From Candidatus Fermentithermobacillaceae bacterium (lineage in GTDB: Bacteria; Bacillota; Sulfobacillia; Fermentithermobacillales; DUSS01), in NCBI GenBank assembly GCA_020725645.1, contig DYEQ01000031.1:93216-157215 (forward strand): DNA of 64,000 nucleotides, written 5' to 3'. The number at the start of each line of letters is the position of its first letter. Positions within the stretch are counted from its first letter, which is position 1. The notes beneath the pieces were generated by a model. That model worked only from the letters and a program-made list of their open reading frames with translations, was not told where the DNA came from and did no database searches. The position numbers were made by a program, and so were the translations under genes. This document shows positions 7,230 to 17,979 of the stretch, one piece after another.

Positions 7230-9263
7230 TCAGAGGAAAAGCGGAGCAAATATCAGCGAAACGATGCTCATGAGCTTTATGAGAATATTAAGGGACGGAC
7301 CCGCGGTATCTTTGCAGGGATCTCCAACCGTATCTCCCACAACCGCAGCCTGGTGTACCGGAGTTCCCTTGCCTCCAAGGTTGCCTGCTTCGATGTGCTT
7401 TTTGGCGTTGTCCCATGCGCCTCCCGCATTGGCCAGCATGATCGCAAGCAAAACTCCGGAAAGGAGCGCTCCGGCGAGAAGCCCCGCCAAAGCTTCCTTG
7501 CCCAGGACGAAACCGACGAAGACGGGGACGACCAGAGCCATGAGTCCGGGAACCATCATCTGACGAAGAGCGCCTTTCGTGGAGATGTCAACGCATCTGG
7601 CGTAGTCAGGCCGAGCTTTCCCCTCCATCAAGCCGGTTATCTCCCGGAACTGCCTGCGTACTTCCTCTACCATGCTGGATGCGGCCTTGCCCACCGCTTC
7701 CATGGCCATGGAGGAAAACAGGAAGGGCAGCATACCGCCGATGAACAGGCCCCCGATGACGCGCGGGTCGAGAAGGTTGATGCCGGCAAGGCCGGCAGCC
7801 TGCGAATACGCCGAAAAGAGCGCCAGCGCCGTGAGGGCCGCCGAACCGATGGCGAATCCCTTGCCCAAAGCTGCCGTGGTGTTTCCCAGAGCGTCAAGAG
7901 TATTGGTGACGCTCCTCACATCCTCACCAAGGTGCGCCATCTCCGCAATACCCCCGGCGTTGTCCGCTATGGGTCCATACGCATCCACCGAGACCGTCAT
8001 TCCGGTGGTAGAGAGCATCCCAACCGCAGCTAGAGCGATGCCGTAGAGCCCCCCGAAGCCCGATGCGTCGCCGAACCTATAAGCCATGAGGCTAGCCAGC
8101 GCGATGATGATGAGGGGTACAGCTGTAGACTTCATCCCCACGGCGAGCCCGGCTATAACGTTGGTGGCCGGCCCGGTCTGGGATGCCTTCGCTATCCCCT
8201 TGACCGAACTGTAGTCCGCGGAAGTATATACCTCCGAAAGAAGCCCGATGAGCACACCGGCGAATACTCCGGAAAAAACGGACCAGAACAGGGTGTACTG
8301 CCCGGTGAGATAGCGGATTAAGAACAACGAACCCAAAAGTACCAGGACAGCTGCGGAGAAGGTACCGGCTCTCAGACTTGCAGCCGGATTTTTCCCCTCG
8401 CCGCGAACCATGAAGCTTCCCAGTATACATGCGACGATCCCAGCCGCCGCTATGACTAGGGGAAGAACTATCGCCGTAAGGGCGCTGGACTGGTCTCTCA
8501 TCATGACGCCGATGGCCATCGCCGCCACTATCGAACCCACGTATGATTCGAACAAATCGGCGCCCATTCCGGCGACGTCGCCCACGTTGTCCCCGACATT
8601 GTCAGCTATGACCGCCGGGTTCCTCGGGTCGTCTTCGGGGATCCCCGCTTCGACCTTGCCAACGAGATCGGCCCCTACATCGGCAGCTTTTGTGTAAATA
8701 CCGCCACCCACTCTGGCGAACAAAGCTATCGAGCTTGCCCCCAGGGCAAAGCCGTTGACGATTCCAAAGGAAACGGGATCTGAAGGATCACCGAAGACGA
8801 GGTACGTAACCCCGAGACCGAACAGGCCGAGGCCCGCGACGGTCATTCCCATGACCGCACCGCCAGAAAAAGCTATCCTGAGGGCAGGACCCTGGCCTTT
8901 CCTGGCGGCTTCCGCGGTGCGAACGTTGGCCATGGTGGCCGTGCTCATCCCTATGTAGCCGGCGAGCGCCGACGCGATCGCCCCCCAAACAAAAGCAATG
9001 GCCGTTTCGGGGCGCATGATCTCAGGGGGAGTGAAGTAGCCCGCTATGAACACGACGATAGCTACGACGACGACGAAGTACACCAGTGAGCGGTACTCCC
9101 GGCCCAGGAAGGCCATGGCCCCTTCGTGGATGGCGCGGGCGATTTCCCGCATCTGGTTCGTACCTTCCGGGGATGCCTTGACCCTGCTACGAAGGAAAAG
9201 TGCGAACAAAAGCGACAGCGCTCCCGCCACGGGAGCGGCGAAAGTCCACGTGGAAAGAGACAC
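7230..9263 (-). CDS. hppA: Membrane-bound ion-translocating pyrophosphatase
   Basis: 677-residue integral membrane enzyme that hydrolyses pyrophosphate and pumps H+ or Na+. About 16 hydrophobic helices are visible. The catalytic loop with [18 protein letters not shown] and [18 protein letters not shown] is intact, as is the C-terminal [14 protein letters not shown]. In the [17 protein letters not shown] motif the residue after GNTTA is Ala; K+-independent enzymes carry Lys there, so this should be a K+-dependent form. Start is a GTG at 9263 with GAGGAGGG upstream. It sits downstream of the glycolytic genes and secG, consistent with energy saving in an anaerobe. Confidence 0.95.
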   Translation of the reverse strand: MSLSTWTFAAPVAGALSLLFALFLRSRVKASPEGTNQMREIARAIHEGAMAFLGREYRSLVYFVVVVAIVVFIAGYFTPPEIMRPETAIAFVWGAIASALAGYIGMSTATMANVRTAEAARKGQGPALRIAFSGGAVMGMTVAGLGLFGLGVTYLVFGDPSDPVSFGIVNGFALGASSIALFARVGGGIYTKAADVGADLVGKVEAGIPEDDPRNPAVIADNVGDNVGDVAGMGADLFESYVGSIVAAMAIGVMMRDQSSALTAIVLPLVIAAAGIVACILGSFMVRGEGKNPAASLRAGTFSAAVLVLLGSLFLIRYLTGQYTLFWSVFSGVFAGVLIGLLSEVYTSADYSSVKGIAKASQTGPATNVIAGLAVGMKSTAVPLIIIALASLMAYRFGDASGFGGLYGIALAAVGMLSTTGMTVSVDAYGPIADNAGGIAEMAHLGEDVRSVTNTLDALGNTTAALGKGFAIGSAALTALALFSAYSQAAGLAGINLLDPRVIGGLFIGGMLPFLFSSMAMEAVGKAASSMVEEVRRQFREITGLMEGKARPDYARCVDISTKGALRQMMVPGLMALVVPVFVGFVLGKEALAGLLAGALLSGVLLAIMLANAGGAWDNAKKHIEAGNLGGKGTPVHQAAVVGDTVGDPCKDTAGPSLNILIKLMSIVSLIFAPLFL

Positions 9264-9275
9264 ATGTATCCCTCC

Positions 9276-9500
9276 TCAGCGAACTACCGTCAGCAGCACG
9301 GTCACGAGCATAAACAACCCTGCGAGGTAAGGAGTGATCTTTGCGAGGGTCGCACTGATTCCTTTGCCTCTCCTTCCGAAGAGAAACTCCGTGCCGCCTC
9401 CTATCGCCCCAAGACCCGCGCTCCTACCCGGCTGCAAGATGATTACAGCTATGAGTCCGAGGGCCAGAATGAACTGGATAACCACCAGTGCCAGGCGCAT
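9276..9500 (-). CDS. secG: Preprotein translocase subunit SecG
   Basis: 74-residue protein with two membrane helices (residues about 3-22 and 53-72) separated by the conserved ILQPGRSAGLGAIGGGTEFLFG loop region, typical of SecG. It assists SecYE in protein export. ATG 9500 is preceded by GGAGGTGA. It follows eno, a very common Firmicute arrangement, and ends 12 bases before hppA. Confidence 0.92.
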   Translation of the reverse strand: MRLALVVIQFILALGLIAVIILQPGRSAGLGAIGGGTEFLFGRRGKGISATLAKITPYLAGLFMLVTVLLTVVR

Positions 9501-9638
9501 GTCATCACCTCCGTTAGCTACGCTAATGACTGCGCTAAATCGTCACAAACAAGCGTAAATAGTAAACACCGTTCTCCATTTTAGCACCGAAAAAGAGCCC
9601 GTTCCACCCGCAATGACCTGCACCCACGAGTGACCCGG

Positions 9639-10916
9639 TCAGCGCAAGCCCAGAAGGGTCACCGCCGTCCCCAGCGTCGCGCCGGCAGACAGCTCCTCTT
9701 CTATCCTGAGGAGTTGGTTGTATTTAGCCACCCGCTCCGTTCTGGCCGGGGCACCCGACTTGATTTGTCCCGCCCCGGTCGCGACGGCCAGGTCAGCTAT
9801 AAAGGTATCCTCGGTTTCGCCGGATCGGTGCGATATCATCCACCTCATACCGTGTAACCTGGCCACTTCGATGGCCTCCAGGGTTTCCGTGACGGTTCCC
9901 ACCTGATTGACTTTGATGAGGACGGAGTTCGCCGCCTTCCTGGCGATACCTTCCAGGATCCTTTCCTTTGAGGTCACGAAGAGGTCGTCCCCGATGACCT
10001 GTATTCTTGCGCCCAGTTCCTCGTTGAGATGCCGCCAGCCTTCCCAGTCGTCTTCGGAAAGCCCGTCCTCAATCGACACCACCGGGAACTTCGAAACCCA
10101 GCCGGCGTATTTACGCACGAGGTCCGCGGCGTCTCCTTCCCAGCCCTCACCCTCTAAGCGATATCCCCCGTCTTTGTAGAACTCCGACGCAGCAGCGTCG
10201 ATGGCGAGGTAAACGTGCTCCCCAGGCCGGTACCCAGCTTCTTCGATAGCTTTGGTCAGAAGCTCCAGAGCCTCCTGGTTGGACCCGAGCCTCGGAGCGA
10301 AGCCGCCTTCGTCGCCCACGGCGGTGGAATACCCTTTTTCTTTCAGGACATTTTTCAAACTGTGGTACACTTCCGAGCCCATCCTGAGGGCCTCGGAAAA
10401 CGAGGCGGCGCCCGCCGGGACTATCATGAATTCCTGGATGTCCAGGTTATTGTCCGCGTGTTTTCCGCCATTTAAGACGTTCATAAAGGGAACGGGAAGC
10501 ATTCTCGCAATTCCACCCAGATATCTGTACAGGGAAAGGCCGTGAGATAGAGCTTCAGCTCGGGCCACCGCCATGGATACACCAAGCATCGCGTTAGCTC
10601 CCAGCCTGGACTTGTTTTTCGTTCCGTCCAGTTCAATGAGACGCTGATCTACTTCCGCCTGGTTCTCCCCGTCCATCCCCACGATCGCGGGGGCGATGAT
10701 TTCCTCGACGTTGTGCACCGCCTTTAGCACGCTCATCCCCCGGTATTCCTTCCCTTTGTCCCGGAGCTCCAGAGCTTCGTGGGCGCCAGTGCTCGCGCCC
10801 GACGGCACGGCGCTCCTTCCCACCGAACCGTCGGAAAGGTATACCTCCACCTCCAGGGTGGGATTGCCCCTGGAATCCAGGATCTGCCTGGCCTTTACGT
10901 TGACAATGGTGGACAT
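9639..10916 (-). CDS. eno: Enolase
   Basis: 425 residues, full length; converts 2-phosphoglycerate to phosphoenolpyruvate. Signatures: [17 protein letters not shown] at the N terminus, the loop [14 protein letters not shown], metal ligands in [21 protein letters not shown] and VIGDDLFVT, catalytic Lys in [18 protein letters not shown], and the [18 protein letters not shown] motif. ATG 10916 has AAGGAGGT upstream. It is the fifth enzyme of the gap-pgk-tpiA-gpmI-eno run. Confidence 0.97.
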   Translation of the reverse strand: MSTIVNVKARQILDSRGNPTLEVEVYLSDGSVGRSAVPSGASTGAHEALELRDKGKEYRGMSVLKAVHNVEEIIAPAIVGMDGENQAEVDQRLIELDGTKNKSRLGANAMLGVSMAVARAEALSHGLSLYRYLGGIARMLPVPFMNVLNGGKHADNNLDIQEFMIVPAGAASFSEALRMGSEVYHSLKNVLKEKGYSTAVGDEGGFAPRLGSNQEALELLTKAIEEAGYRPGEHVYLAIDAAASEFYKDGGYRLEGEGWEGDAADLVRKYAGWVSKFPVVSIEDGLSEDDWEGWRHLNEELGARIQVIGDDLFVTSKERILEGIARKAANSVLIKVNQVGTVTETLEAIEVARLHGMRWMISHRSGETEDTFIADLAVATGAGQIKSGAPARTERVAKYNQLLRIEEELSAGATLGTAVTLLGLR

Positions 10917-10976
10917 GACCGTAACCTCCTTAATATGCTGGGATGCCGGGTTAGCATACTTCTCGTCCCATCCTAT

Positions 10977-12500
10977 CTAAACCTCAAGCAAAGATCGCCG
11001 GTCCATCTCCGGCGGGAGTCGAAGTCCCATGAGCTCGAGCACGGTTGGCGCCACATCCGACAGTATCCCTTCGCGCAACTTCCGGTCCTTATATTCGTCC
11101 CCCACCAGGATACACGGTACCGGATTATCCGTATGGTAGGTGTGGGCCCCGCCTTCCCGCAGTTCCTCGATGTTTCCGTGATCGGCCACGACCAGGGATA
11201 TCCCTCCAACTTCCTTTACTTTGGCGACGAGCCGGCCAAGGCAGTCGTCCACCGCCCGGATGGCCTTGACAGCTGCGTCGAAAACCCCCGTATGGCCCAC
11301 CATGTCGGGATTGGCGTAGTTGAGGAGGATGAAGTCGTAAAGCCCTTGCCCCACCCTTTTCATCGCTTCGTCAGTGACCTCGTACACACTCATCTCCGGT
11401 TTCAAATCGTACGTAGCTACTTTGGGTGAGGGGATGAGGCACCTGTCCTCGCCGGGAAAAGCTTCCTCCTTCTTCCCGCTGAAGAAGAAGGTCACATGGG
11501 CGTACTTCTCCGTTTCCGCTATCCTGAGCTGTCTTTTCCCCGCTTTGGAGACCACTTCGCCGCAGGTGTTTTTCAGGATAAGGGGAGGAAAGGCGTATTT
11601 CATGTCCAGGTCTTCTTCGTAGCGCAGCATGGCCACGAACTCGACGTCAAGTCTTTTCCCTCGGGAAAAACCCCCGAAGGATTCGTCGCAAAAAGCGTGA
11701 GATATTTGTCGCGCCCTGTCCGCTCTGAAGTTGAAGAATATCACGGAGTGCCCGTCTTCGATCCTGGCCACGGGGTCGCCTTTCTTGTCTAAAATGACGG
11801 TGGGGCTGACGAATTCGTCCGTCTCATCCCGGCTGTATGCTATCTCCAAAGCTTCTTTCGCGCTCTTTGCCGTCCGGCCTTCTGCCCGGGTGAGCGCGCG
11901 GTACGCCTTTTCTGTCCTATCCCACCTCTTATCCCTGTCCATGGCCCAGTACCGGCCCATTATCGAAGCTACCTTGCCCATACCGGTCTCCTGGATTTTA
12001 CGCTCAAGCCTATCCAGATAGACCTCGGCGCTTTTGGGCGGGACATCTCTTCCGTCCAGGAAAGCGTGGATGAAGACGTTCTTTTTTCCCCGCTCCTTGG
12101 CCATTTTCAAGAGCGCATACAGATGCTCCTCGTGACTGTGAACGCCACCGTCCGATACAAGACCCATCAGGTGAAGAGGTCTCTCCGGGCCGCCTTCCAT
12201 GGCCGAGACCAAAGCTGGGTTGGAGAAGAAAGACCCGTCGTCGATGGCCCGGAATACCCTGACGAGGTCCTGGTATACTATGTGCCCGGCACCCATGTTG
12301 AGGTGACCGACGTTGGAGTCGCCCATTTGCCCCGGCATGAGGCCCACAGCTTCTCCTGAAGCTAAAAGGGTGGTGTAAGGATAGGTACGCTTCAACGCAT
12401 TGAGGTTTTCGGGATTTGCCTTGGCTACGGCGGTCCCGGTTTCGTCCCTGGGTAATCCCCAGCCGTCCAGGACGATGAGAACCACAGGTCTTTTGGGCAA
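10977..12500 (-). CDS. gpmI: 2,3-bisphosphoglycerate-independent phosphoglycerate mutase
   Basis: 507 residues; interconverts 3- and 2-phosphoglycerate using two Mn2+. The nucleophile is Ser62 in GQMGDSNVGHLNMGAG, with metal ligands in VLIVLDGWG, FNFRADRARQ, NYANPDMVGHTG and SLVVADHGNIE. Starts at TTG 12500; its ribosome site GGAGG overlaps the end of tpiA, suggesting translational coupling. Fully conserved length. Confidence 0.97.
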   Translation of the reverse strand: MPKRPVVLIVLDGWGLPRDETGTAVAKANPENLNALKRTYPYTTLLASGEAVGLMPGQMGDSNVGHLNMGAGHIVYQDLVRVFRAIDDGSFFSNPALVSAMEGGPERPLHLMGLVSDGGVHSHEEHLYALLKMAKERGKKNVFIHAFLDGRDVPPKSAEVYLDRLERKIQETGMGKVASIMGRYWAMDRDKRWDRTEKAYRALTRAEGRTAKSAKEALEIAYSRDETDEFVSPTVILDKKGDPVARIEDGHSVIFFNFRADRARQISHAFCDESFGGFSRGKRLDVEFVAMLRYEEDLDMKYAFPPLILKNTCGEVVSKAGKRQLRIAETEKYAHVTFFFSGKKEEAFPGEDRCLIPSPKVATYDLKPEMSVYEVTDEAMKRVGQGLYDFILLNYANPDMVGHTGVFDAAVKAIRAVDDCLGRLVAKVKEVGGISLVVADHGNIEELREGGAHTYHTDNPVPCILVGDEYKDRKLREGILSDVAPTVLELMGLRLPPEMDRRSLLEV

Positions 12501-12503
12501 CGC

Positions 12504-13319
12504 TTAGTCCTCCGTTTTCGGCAATGGTTTCTTCCTTATGGTTTCGCGGATGATGCGGGAGAACGCCGCAGGGTCCAAGCTTTTTCCGCCCACCAGCGTC
12601 CCGTCGATGGAGGGACGGGCCATGAAGCCGCCGACGTTTTCCGGGGTGACGCTCCCCCCGTATAGGACGCGGATCTTCGAACCGGCACCTTCGCCCATAA
12701 CCTGGTCTACGACCGACCTAATGAGCAAGGAAACTTCCTCCGCGTCTTCGGGCTGGGCCTCCCTGCCCGTACCGATGGCCCACACCGGCTCGTAAGCTAC
12801 GACCAAGCGCCCGGCCTCTTCCGGAGAAACCAGAGCGAGACCCTGTCTCACCTGACGGGATACCCTTTCCGGCGTAGTCCCAGCTTCCCGCTCATCGAGA
12901 GTTTCCCCCACGCACACTATGGGCAACAGTCCTTGGTCCAAAGCAGCCCTGGTCTTCTTCGCAACGATTTCGTCGGTCTCACCCCAGCCGGTCCTGCGCT
13001 CGGAGTGGCCGAGTATCACATAGGTACCTCCCGCCGCCTTCACCATTTCTCCGGAGATCTCGCCGGTGAACGCACCTTTTCTTTCCCAGTGGATGTTCTG
13101 CGCCCCCGAGAGTATGCCCGTTCCGGCTAGGGCAGCGGACACCGCCGCGAGAGCGGGAGCTGGGGGAGCTATTACCACTTCCGGCCATGTCTGCGGAGGC
13201 ACCGACCCTTTGACGGTTATTTCCTCCAGGATTTCGGCTACGAGCGCCCCTATGTAAAACAGCGCTTCATCGATGGTTTTATTCATTTTCCAGTTAGCTA
13301 CAATCAGAGGTCTCCGCAT
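12504..13319 (-). CDS. tpiA: Triosephosphate isomerase
   Basis: About 271 residues, slightly longer than the usual 250 because of an insert near residues 35-45. Catalytic Lys lies in IVANWKMNK, His in VILGHSERR, Glu in VVAYEPVWAIGTG, and the phosphate loop is IRVLYGGSV. I choose ATG 13319 over the GTG six bases upstream because of spacing from the GGGAAGGG ribosome site. Part of the glycolytic operon, four bases from gpmI. Confidence 0.96.
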   Translation of the reverse strand: MRRPLIVANWKMNKTIDEALFYIGALVAEILEEITVKGSVPPQTWPEVVIAPPAPALAAVSAALAGTGILSGAQNIHWERKGAFTGEISGEMVKAAGGTYVILGHSERRTGWGETDEIVAKKTRAALDQGLLPIVCVGETLDEREAGTTPERVSRQVRQGLALVSPEEAGRLVVAYEPVWAIGTGREAQPEDAEEVSLLIRSVVDQVMGEGAGSKIRVLYGGSVTPENVGGFMARPSIDGTLVGGKSLDPAAFSRIIRETIRKKPLPKTED

Positions 13320-13377
13320 CCTCACCCTTCCCCTTTAGGGCCGGGGGCCACCCGGACGGTGCTCCCGAACCCTCTTT

Positions 13378-14556
13378 TCATCCTTCCAGTATCTTAACGC
13401 CCGGAAGCTCTTTACCTTCGAGAAACTCCAAGGATGCACCGCCTCCCGTCGATACGTGACCGATTTTCGAAGAGAGGCCCGCCATTTCCAGCGCAGCTAC
13501 CGAATCTCCGCCTCCCACGACGGTAAAACCGTTTACGTCCGCCACCGCCGCGGCGATCTCGAGCGTTCCTCCGCGGAACGGTTCTACCTCGAACACTCCC
13601 ATGGGCCCGTTCCAGAAAACGGTTCTGGCCTGCCCGATCTTGGTCGAGAAGAGCTTCCGCGTCCGGGGTCCGATGTCCAGAGCCATCATATCGCCGGGGA
13701 TCTGGTCTTTGGGGACCACGCGAGGAGGTTCGCCAACTTTAGGCGCGGCGGCGATTACGAGATCTTCCGGCAGCAGGAGATCCTTGCCCTTCTTCGCAGC
13801 TTCGGCCATTATCTCCCCGGCCACCGAAACGAAATCCGGCTCGCTGAGGGACTTACCCACCCCCAATCCCTGGGCCAGGAGAAATGTGTTGGCCATGCCT
13901 CCCCCGATGAGGAGCGCGTCCACCCTGTCGAGGAAATTTCTGAGCACTCCGATCTTGTCCGAGACCTTGGCGCCTCCGATCACAGCTACGAACGGCCTTT
14001 CCGGGCTCTCCAGGAGCTTTTTCAGAGACTCGATCTCCTTTTTCATGAGAAAGCCGGCATAGGCGGGAATGTAGCGAGCTATCCCTTCGGTCGAGGCGTG
14101 CGCCCTGTGAGCTGTGCCGAACGCGTCGTTTACGTAAACATCGGCCAGGCCGGCGAGCTCCTTCGCAAACTCGGGGTCGTTCTCTTCTTCCTCGGAATGA
14201 AAGCGCAGGTTCTCGAGGAGAAGCACTTCACCCGGGCGAAGTGCCTTCGCCATGCTCTTGACCTCGTCGCCGGTGCAGTCCGGCGCCATCTTAACCGGTC
14301 GTGCTAGGAGATTCTCAAGGGTTCGAGCTACAGGCCTGAGGCTCATTTCCGGGACCACCTTGCCCTTGGGCCTGCCCAGATGAGATGCGAGGATCAAAGC
14401 GGCGCCCCGGTCCAGGAGGTATCTCAGGGTGGGAAGGGAAGCCCGGATACGCGTATCGTCGCGGATGTTCCCGTTTTCATCCAGGGGTACGTTGTAATCC
14501 ACCCTTACGAACACGCGCTTTCCTTTTACGTCCAAACCCTCAATGGTTCGCAACAT
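13378..14556 (-). CDS. pgk: Phosphoglycerate kinase
   Basis: 392 residues, typical bacterial length; makes ATP from 1,3-bisphosphoglycerate. Motifs: VFVRVDYNVPLDENGNI, LILASHLGRPKG, the hinge AVIGGAKVSDKIGVL, and the nucleotide loop FTVVGGGDSVAALE followed by HVSTGGGASLEFLEG. Located between gap and tpiA; no fusion to tpiA, unlike some thermophiles. Confidence 0.97.
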   Translation of the reverse strand: MLRTIEGLDVKGKRVFVRVDYNVPLDENGNIRDDTRIRASLPTLRYLLDRGAALILASHLGRPKGKVVPEMSLRPVARTLENLLARPVKMAPDCTGDEVKSMAKALRPGEVLLLENLRFHSEEEENDPEFAKELAGLADVYVNDAFGTAHRAHASTEGIARYIPAYAGFLMKKEIESLKKLLESPERPFVAVIGGAKVSDKIGVLRNFLDRVDALLIGGGMANTFLLAQGLGVGKSLSEPDFVSVAGEIMAEAAKKGKDLLLPEDLVIAAAPKVGEPPRVVPKDQIPGDMMALDIGPRTRKLFSTKIGQARTVFWNGPMGVFEVEPFRGGTLEIAAAVADVNGFTVVGGGDSVAALEMAGLSSKIGHVSTGGGASLEFLEGKELPGVKILEG

Positions 14557-14594
14557 AACGGCCCCTCGCTTTCCGTGGAATGGGATGGAACCTG

Positions 14595-15701
<1,107 letters not shown>

Positions 15702-17060
15702 TTACTCTTGCCTTCGCCGTCTGGCCGATGGGGGAATCCCAAGCATCTCGCGGTATTTCGCTACGGTTCTTCGGGAAACCTTGATACCCTTCCTTTTGAG
15801 GACGTCGGTAATCTCCATATCCGAGAGGGGCTTCTTCGGGTCTTCTTGTTTCACTAATACCTGAATCATACGCCTTACCGAATCGGACGACACCGGTACA
15901 TCGGAACTAACCTTGTTTGCGAAAAACACCTTGGCAGGAACTACTCCGAACGGGGTGTCCACGTACTTCCCGGACACCGCCCGGCTCACGGTGGACTGGT
16001 GAATTCCGAGTTCCTCCGCTATATCCTTGAGGGTCATCGGCTTTATCTGTCCGAAACCTCGCTCGAAGAATTCCCGCTGGAGCCTGACGATGGTTTCCAT
16101 CACCCTGATCACCGTTCTCCTGCGCTGCTCGATGCTGCGTAGGAGGTTGAGAGCTTCTTTGAGCTTACGCCTGAGAAAAGCGTGGGTTTCGGGGCAATCC
16201 CGGTACTTAAGTAGTCTCCTGTACACCGGGTTCCAGAAGACCCTGGGCAGGTCCTGATCGTTGACGATGACCACGAAGTCGGCACCGACTTTTCTTACGG
16301 TGATGTCCGGACGGATGTAGGTAATCTCTCCGCCAGAAACCCTTGCGCCGGGCTTGGGGTCCAGACCGGATATGATCTCTCTGGCTCGGTCCACTTCTTC
16401 AAGGCAAACCCCGAGCTTTTTCGCGATCTTCTGCCGCCTACCGGCGGCCAGATCCTCGAGATGAAACTGGACGATGGCCCGGACCACACGATCTTGAATG
16501 CCCATGGCATCCAGCTGGAGCGCAAGACACTCCCTCAGGTCCCTGGCACCTACCCCGGGAGGATCAAACGTCTGCACCGCTCGAAGAACCCGTTGCACCA
16601 TCTTGATCCCGGCACCGGTGGCCCGGGCGAGTTCCTCGAGATCCGCTCTGAGATAGCCGTTATTGTCGATGTTGCCTATGATGTATTCGCCGACAGCCCT
16701 TTCGCGGGGAGATAAATCCGAAAGACCCAGTTGAACCGCAAGGTGATCTCTGAGAGTTATCTCGTTTGGAGCGTAAGTCTCATACGCTCGGGACTCCCTT
16801 TCCTCCCGAACCTCGAATGCCGGTTCGTTGAAACCCAGATATTCCGCCCATTCTTCCAGCTCGTCCTTTTCCCGCTCACCGGGCAGTTCCTCGGGGAGCT
16901 CTTCAACTATTTCCAGCAGCGGGTTTTCCTCAACTTGCTGGCGTATGAGGGACGCGAGCTCCTGAGTGTTCATCTGCAGGATAGCTATAGCTTGCCTGAG
17001 CTCGGGCGTCATAACCAGTTTCTGAGTTTGAGTGAACTCCAAACTGTATCCGGCCTTCAT
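15702..17060 (-). CDS. rpoN: RNA polymerase sigma-54 factor
   Basis: 452 residues. Region I (residues about 1-50) is Gln/Leu-rich (LEFTQTQKLVMTPELRQAI), the activator-contact region; an acidic region II follows; then the core-binding domain (DNNGYL, FDPPGVGARDLRECLALQL), a helix-turn-helix (TLKDIAEELGIHQSTVSRAV), and the C-terminal RpoN box as SRRTVAKYREMLGIPPS. It directs transcription from -24/-12 promoters with enhancer-binding activators. No such activator is in the window. It is placed right upstream of gap. Confidence 0.97.
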   Translation of the reverse strand: MKAGYSLEFTQTQKLVMTPELRQAIAILQMNTQELASLIRQQVEENPLLEIVEELPEELPGEREKDELEEWAEYLGFNEPAFEVREERESRAYETYAPNEITLRDHLAVQLGLSDLSPRERAVGEYIIGNIDNNGYLRADLEELARATGAGIKMVQRVLRAVQTFDPPGVGARDLRECLALQLDAMGIQDRVVRAIVQFHLEDLAAGRRQKIAKKLGVCLEEVDRAREIISGLDPKPGARVSGGEITYIRPDITVRKVGADFVVIVNDQDLPRVFWNPVYRRLLKYRDCPETHAFLRRKLKEALNLLRSIEQRRRTVIRVMETIVRLQREFFERGFGQIKPMTLKDIAEELGIHQSTVSRAVSGKYVDTPFGVVPAKVFFANKVSSDVPVSSDSVRRMIQVLVKQEDPKKPLSDMEITDVLKRKGIKVSRRTVAKYREMLGIPPSARRRRQE

Positions 17061-17121
17061 ACTCCTCTCCCCATAGATACTATTTAGAGAGGCATGGACC
17101 GTTTTCCTATCGGGCCAAGCG

Positions 17122-17979
17122 TCACAAGCTCATTTTTCTGGTGGTAATATCTACCCTGTGAACGAGTATCCCTGTCAGATACTCGAGACCCTCCTTTATC
17201 CGCTTTTGCACCGCGGCCATGACTTCAAAAGGCCGGTAAGGATAGGCGACCACGATTTCCACGTCGACTATTGCCCCCTCCGGCGTCGGGAGAACCAGTA
17301 CCCTCGGCTGCCTCACCACGCCTTCCACTTCCCGGCAGATTCTTGCCGCTATGGCCATCAAAACCGAGTCGGAGATAAAGAACTTTCCATAGGAGCTCCA
17401 GGTGGGCCTCACCACCGATTTCTCTACGTAAACCGGCTTTTTCCCTCGAGAAAGGATGAACATTTCGACGGGATCCACCAGATACCCTGAAAAGGTTTTC
17501 TTCACCTCAAAAGTAGGCGCCGGGATTACATGTTTTCCCTCAGTTCTTCTGGTGAGAAGTGCTCTCGTGATCTCCTCGGGAGTGGAAAGCTCGGCGATGT
17601 CCAGGTACTCAGAGGGCATCGGAAGGCTGAGCCGCTTACAGATCCGCTCAACCATAGCTTTGGACGTTCCCAGCACCAGGATGCGCTTGGGCTCGAGCTC
17701 GGAAAGAGCTTGCTTGACCTCGAGCGCATGCACGGGGTCGGAGAAAATCGCCCTTCTTACGGCTGCAGGTCTGTTCTCCTCTCTTTTTGAAGAGTGACCG
17801 GCCACGATTCTCGACCCGGATATCAGAAGTCCGTCGTCGATCACGGCGTCGATCTCGAGCTCTTGGGCTATAGCTTGAGCTTTATGGGATTTCCCCGTAC
17901 CGGCCGGACCCACCAGCGCTACAACGCTGGTTGCCCCGTTGCCCGGCCCGGGGTCTAACCGTTCTTCGGTTTCAACCAA
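17122..17979 (-). CDS. P-loop ATPase-like protein of unknown role
   Basis: About 285 residues. Walker A is GPAGTGKS at residues 24-31, followed by an alpha/beta nucleotide-binding half. The C-terminal third (from about TWSSYGKFFISDSVLMAIA) resembles the Asp23/Gls24 (DUF322) fold: RICREVEGVVRQP, VDVEIVVAYPYRPFEVMA, VQKRIKEGLEYLTGI. The open frame extends back to 18102, 148 bases into the TPR gene; I prefer TTG 17979, giving a 25-base overlap, with AAAAGGGGG upstream. Start is uncertain. Role unknown; the overlap implies coupling with the TPR protein. Confidence 0.7.
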   Translation of the reverse strand: MVETEERLDPGPGNGATSVVALVGPAGTGKSHKAQAIAQELEIDAVIDDGLLISGSRIVAGHSSKREENRPAAVRRAIFSDPVHALEVKQALSELEPKRILVLGTSKAMVERICKRLSLPMPSEYLDIAELSTPEEITRALLTRRTEGKHVIPAPTFEVKKTFSGYLVDPVEMFILSRGKKPVYVEKSVVRPTWSSYGKFFISDSVLMAIAARICREVEGVVRQPRVLVLPTPEGAIVDVEIVVAYPYRPFEVMAAVQKRIKEGLEYLTGILVHRVDITTRKMSL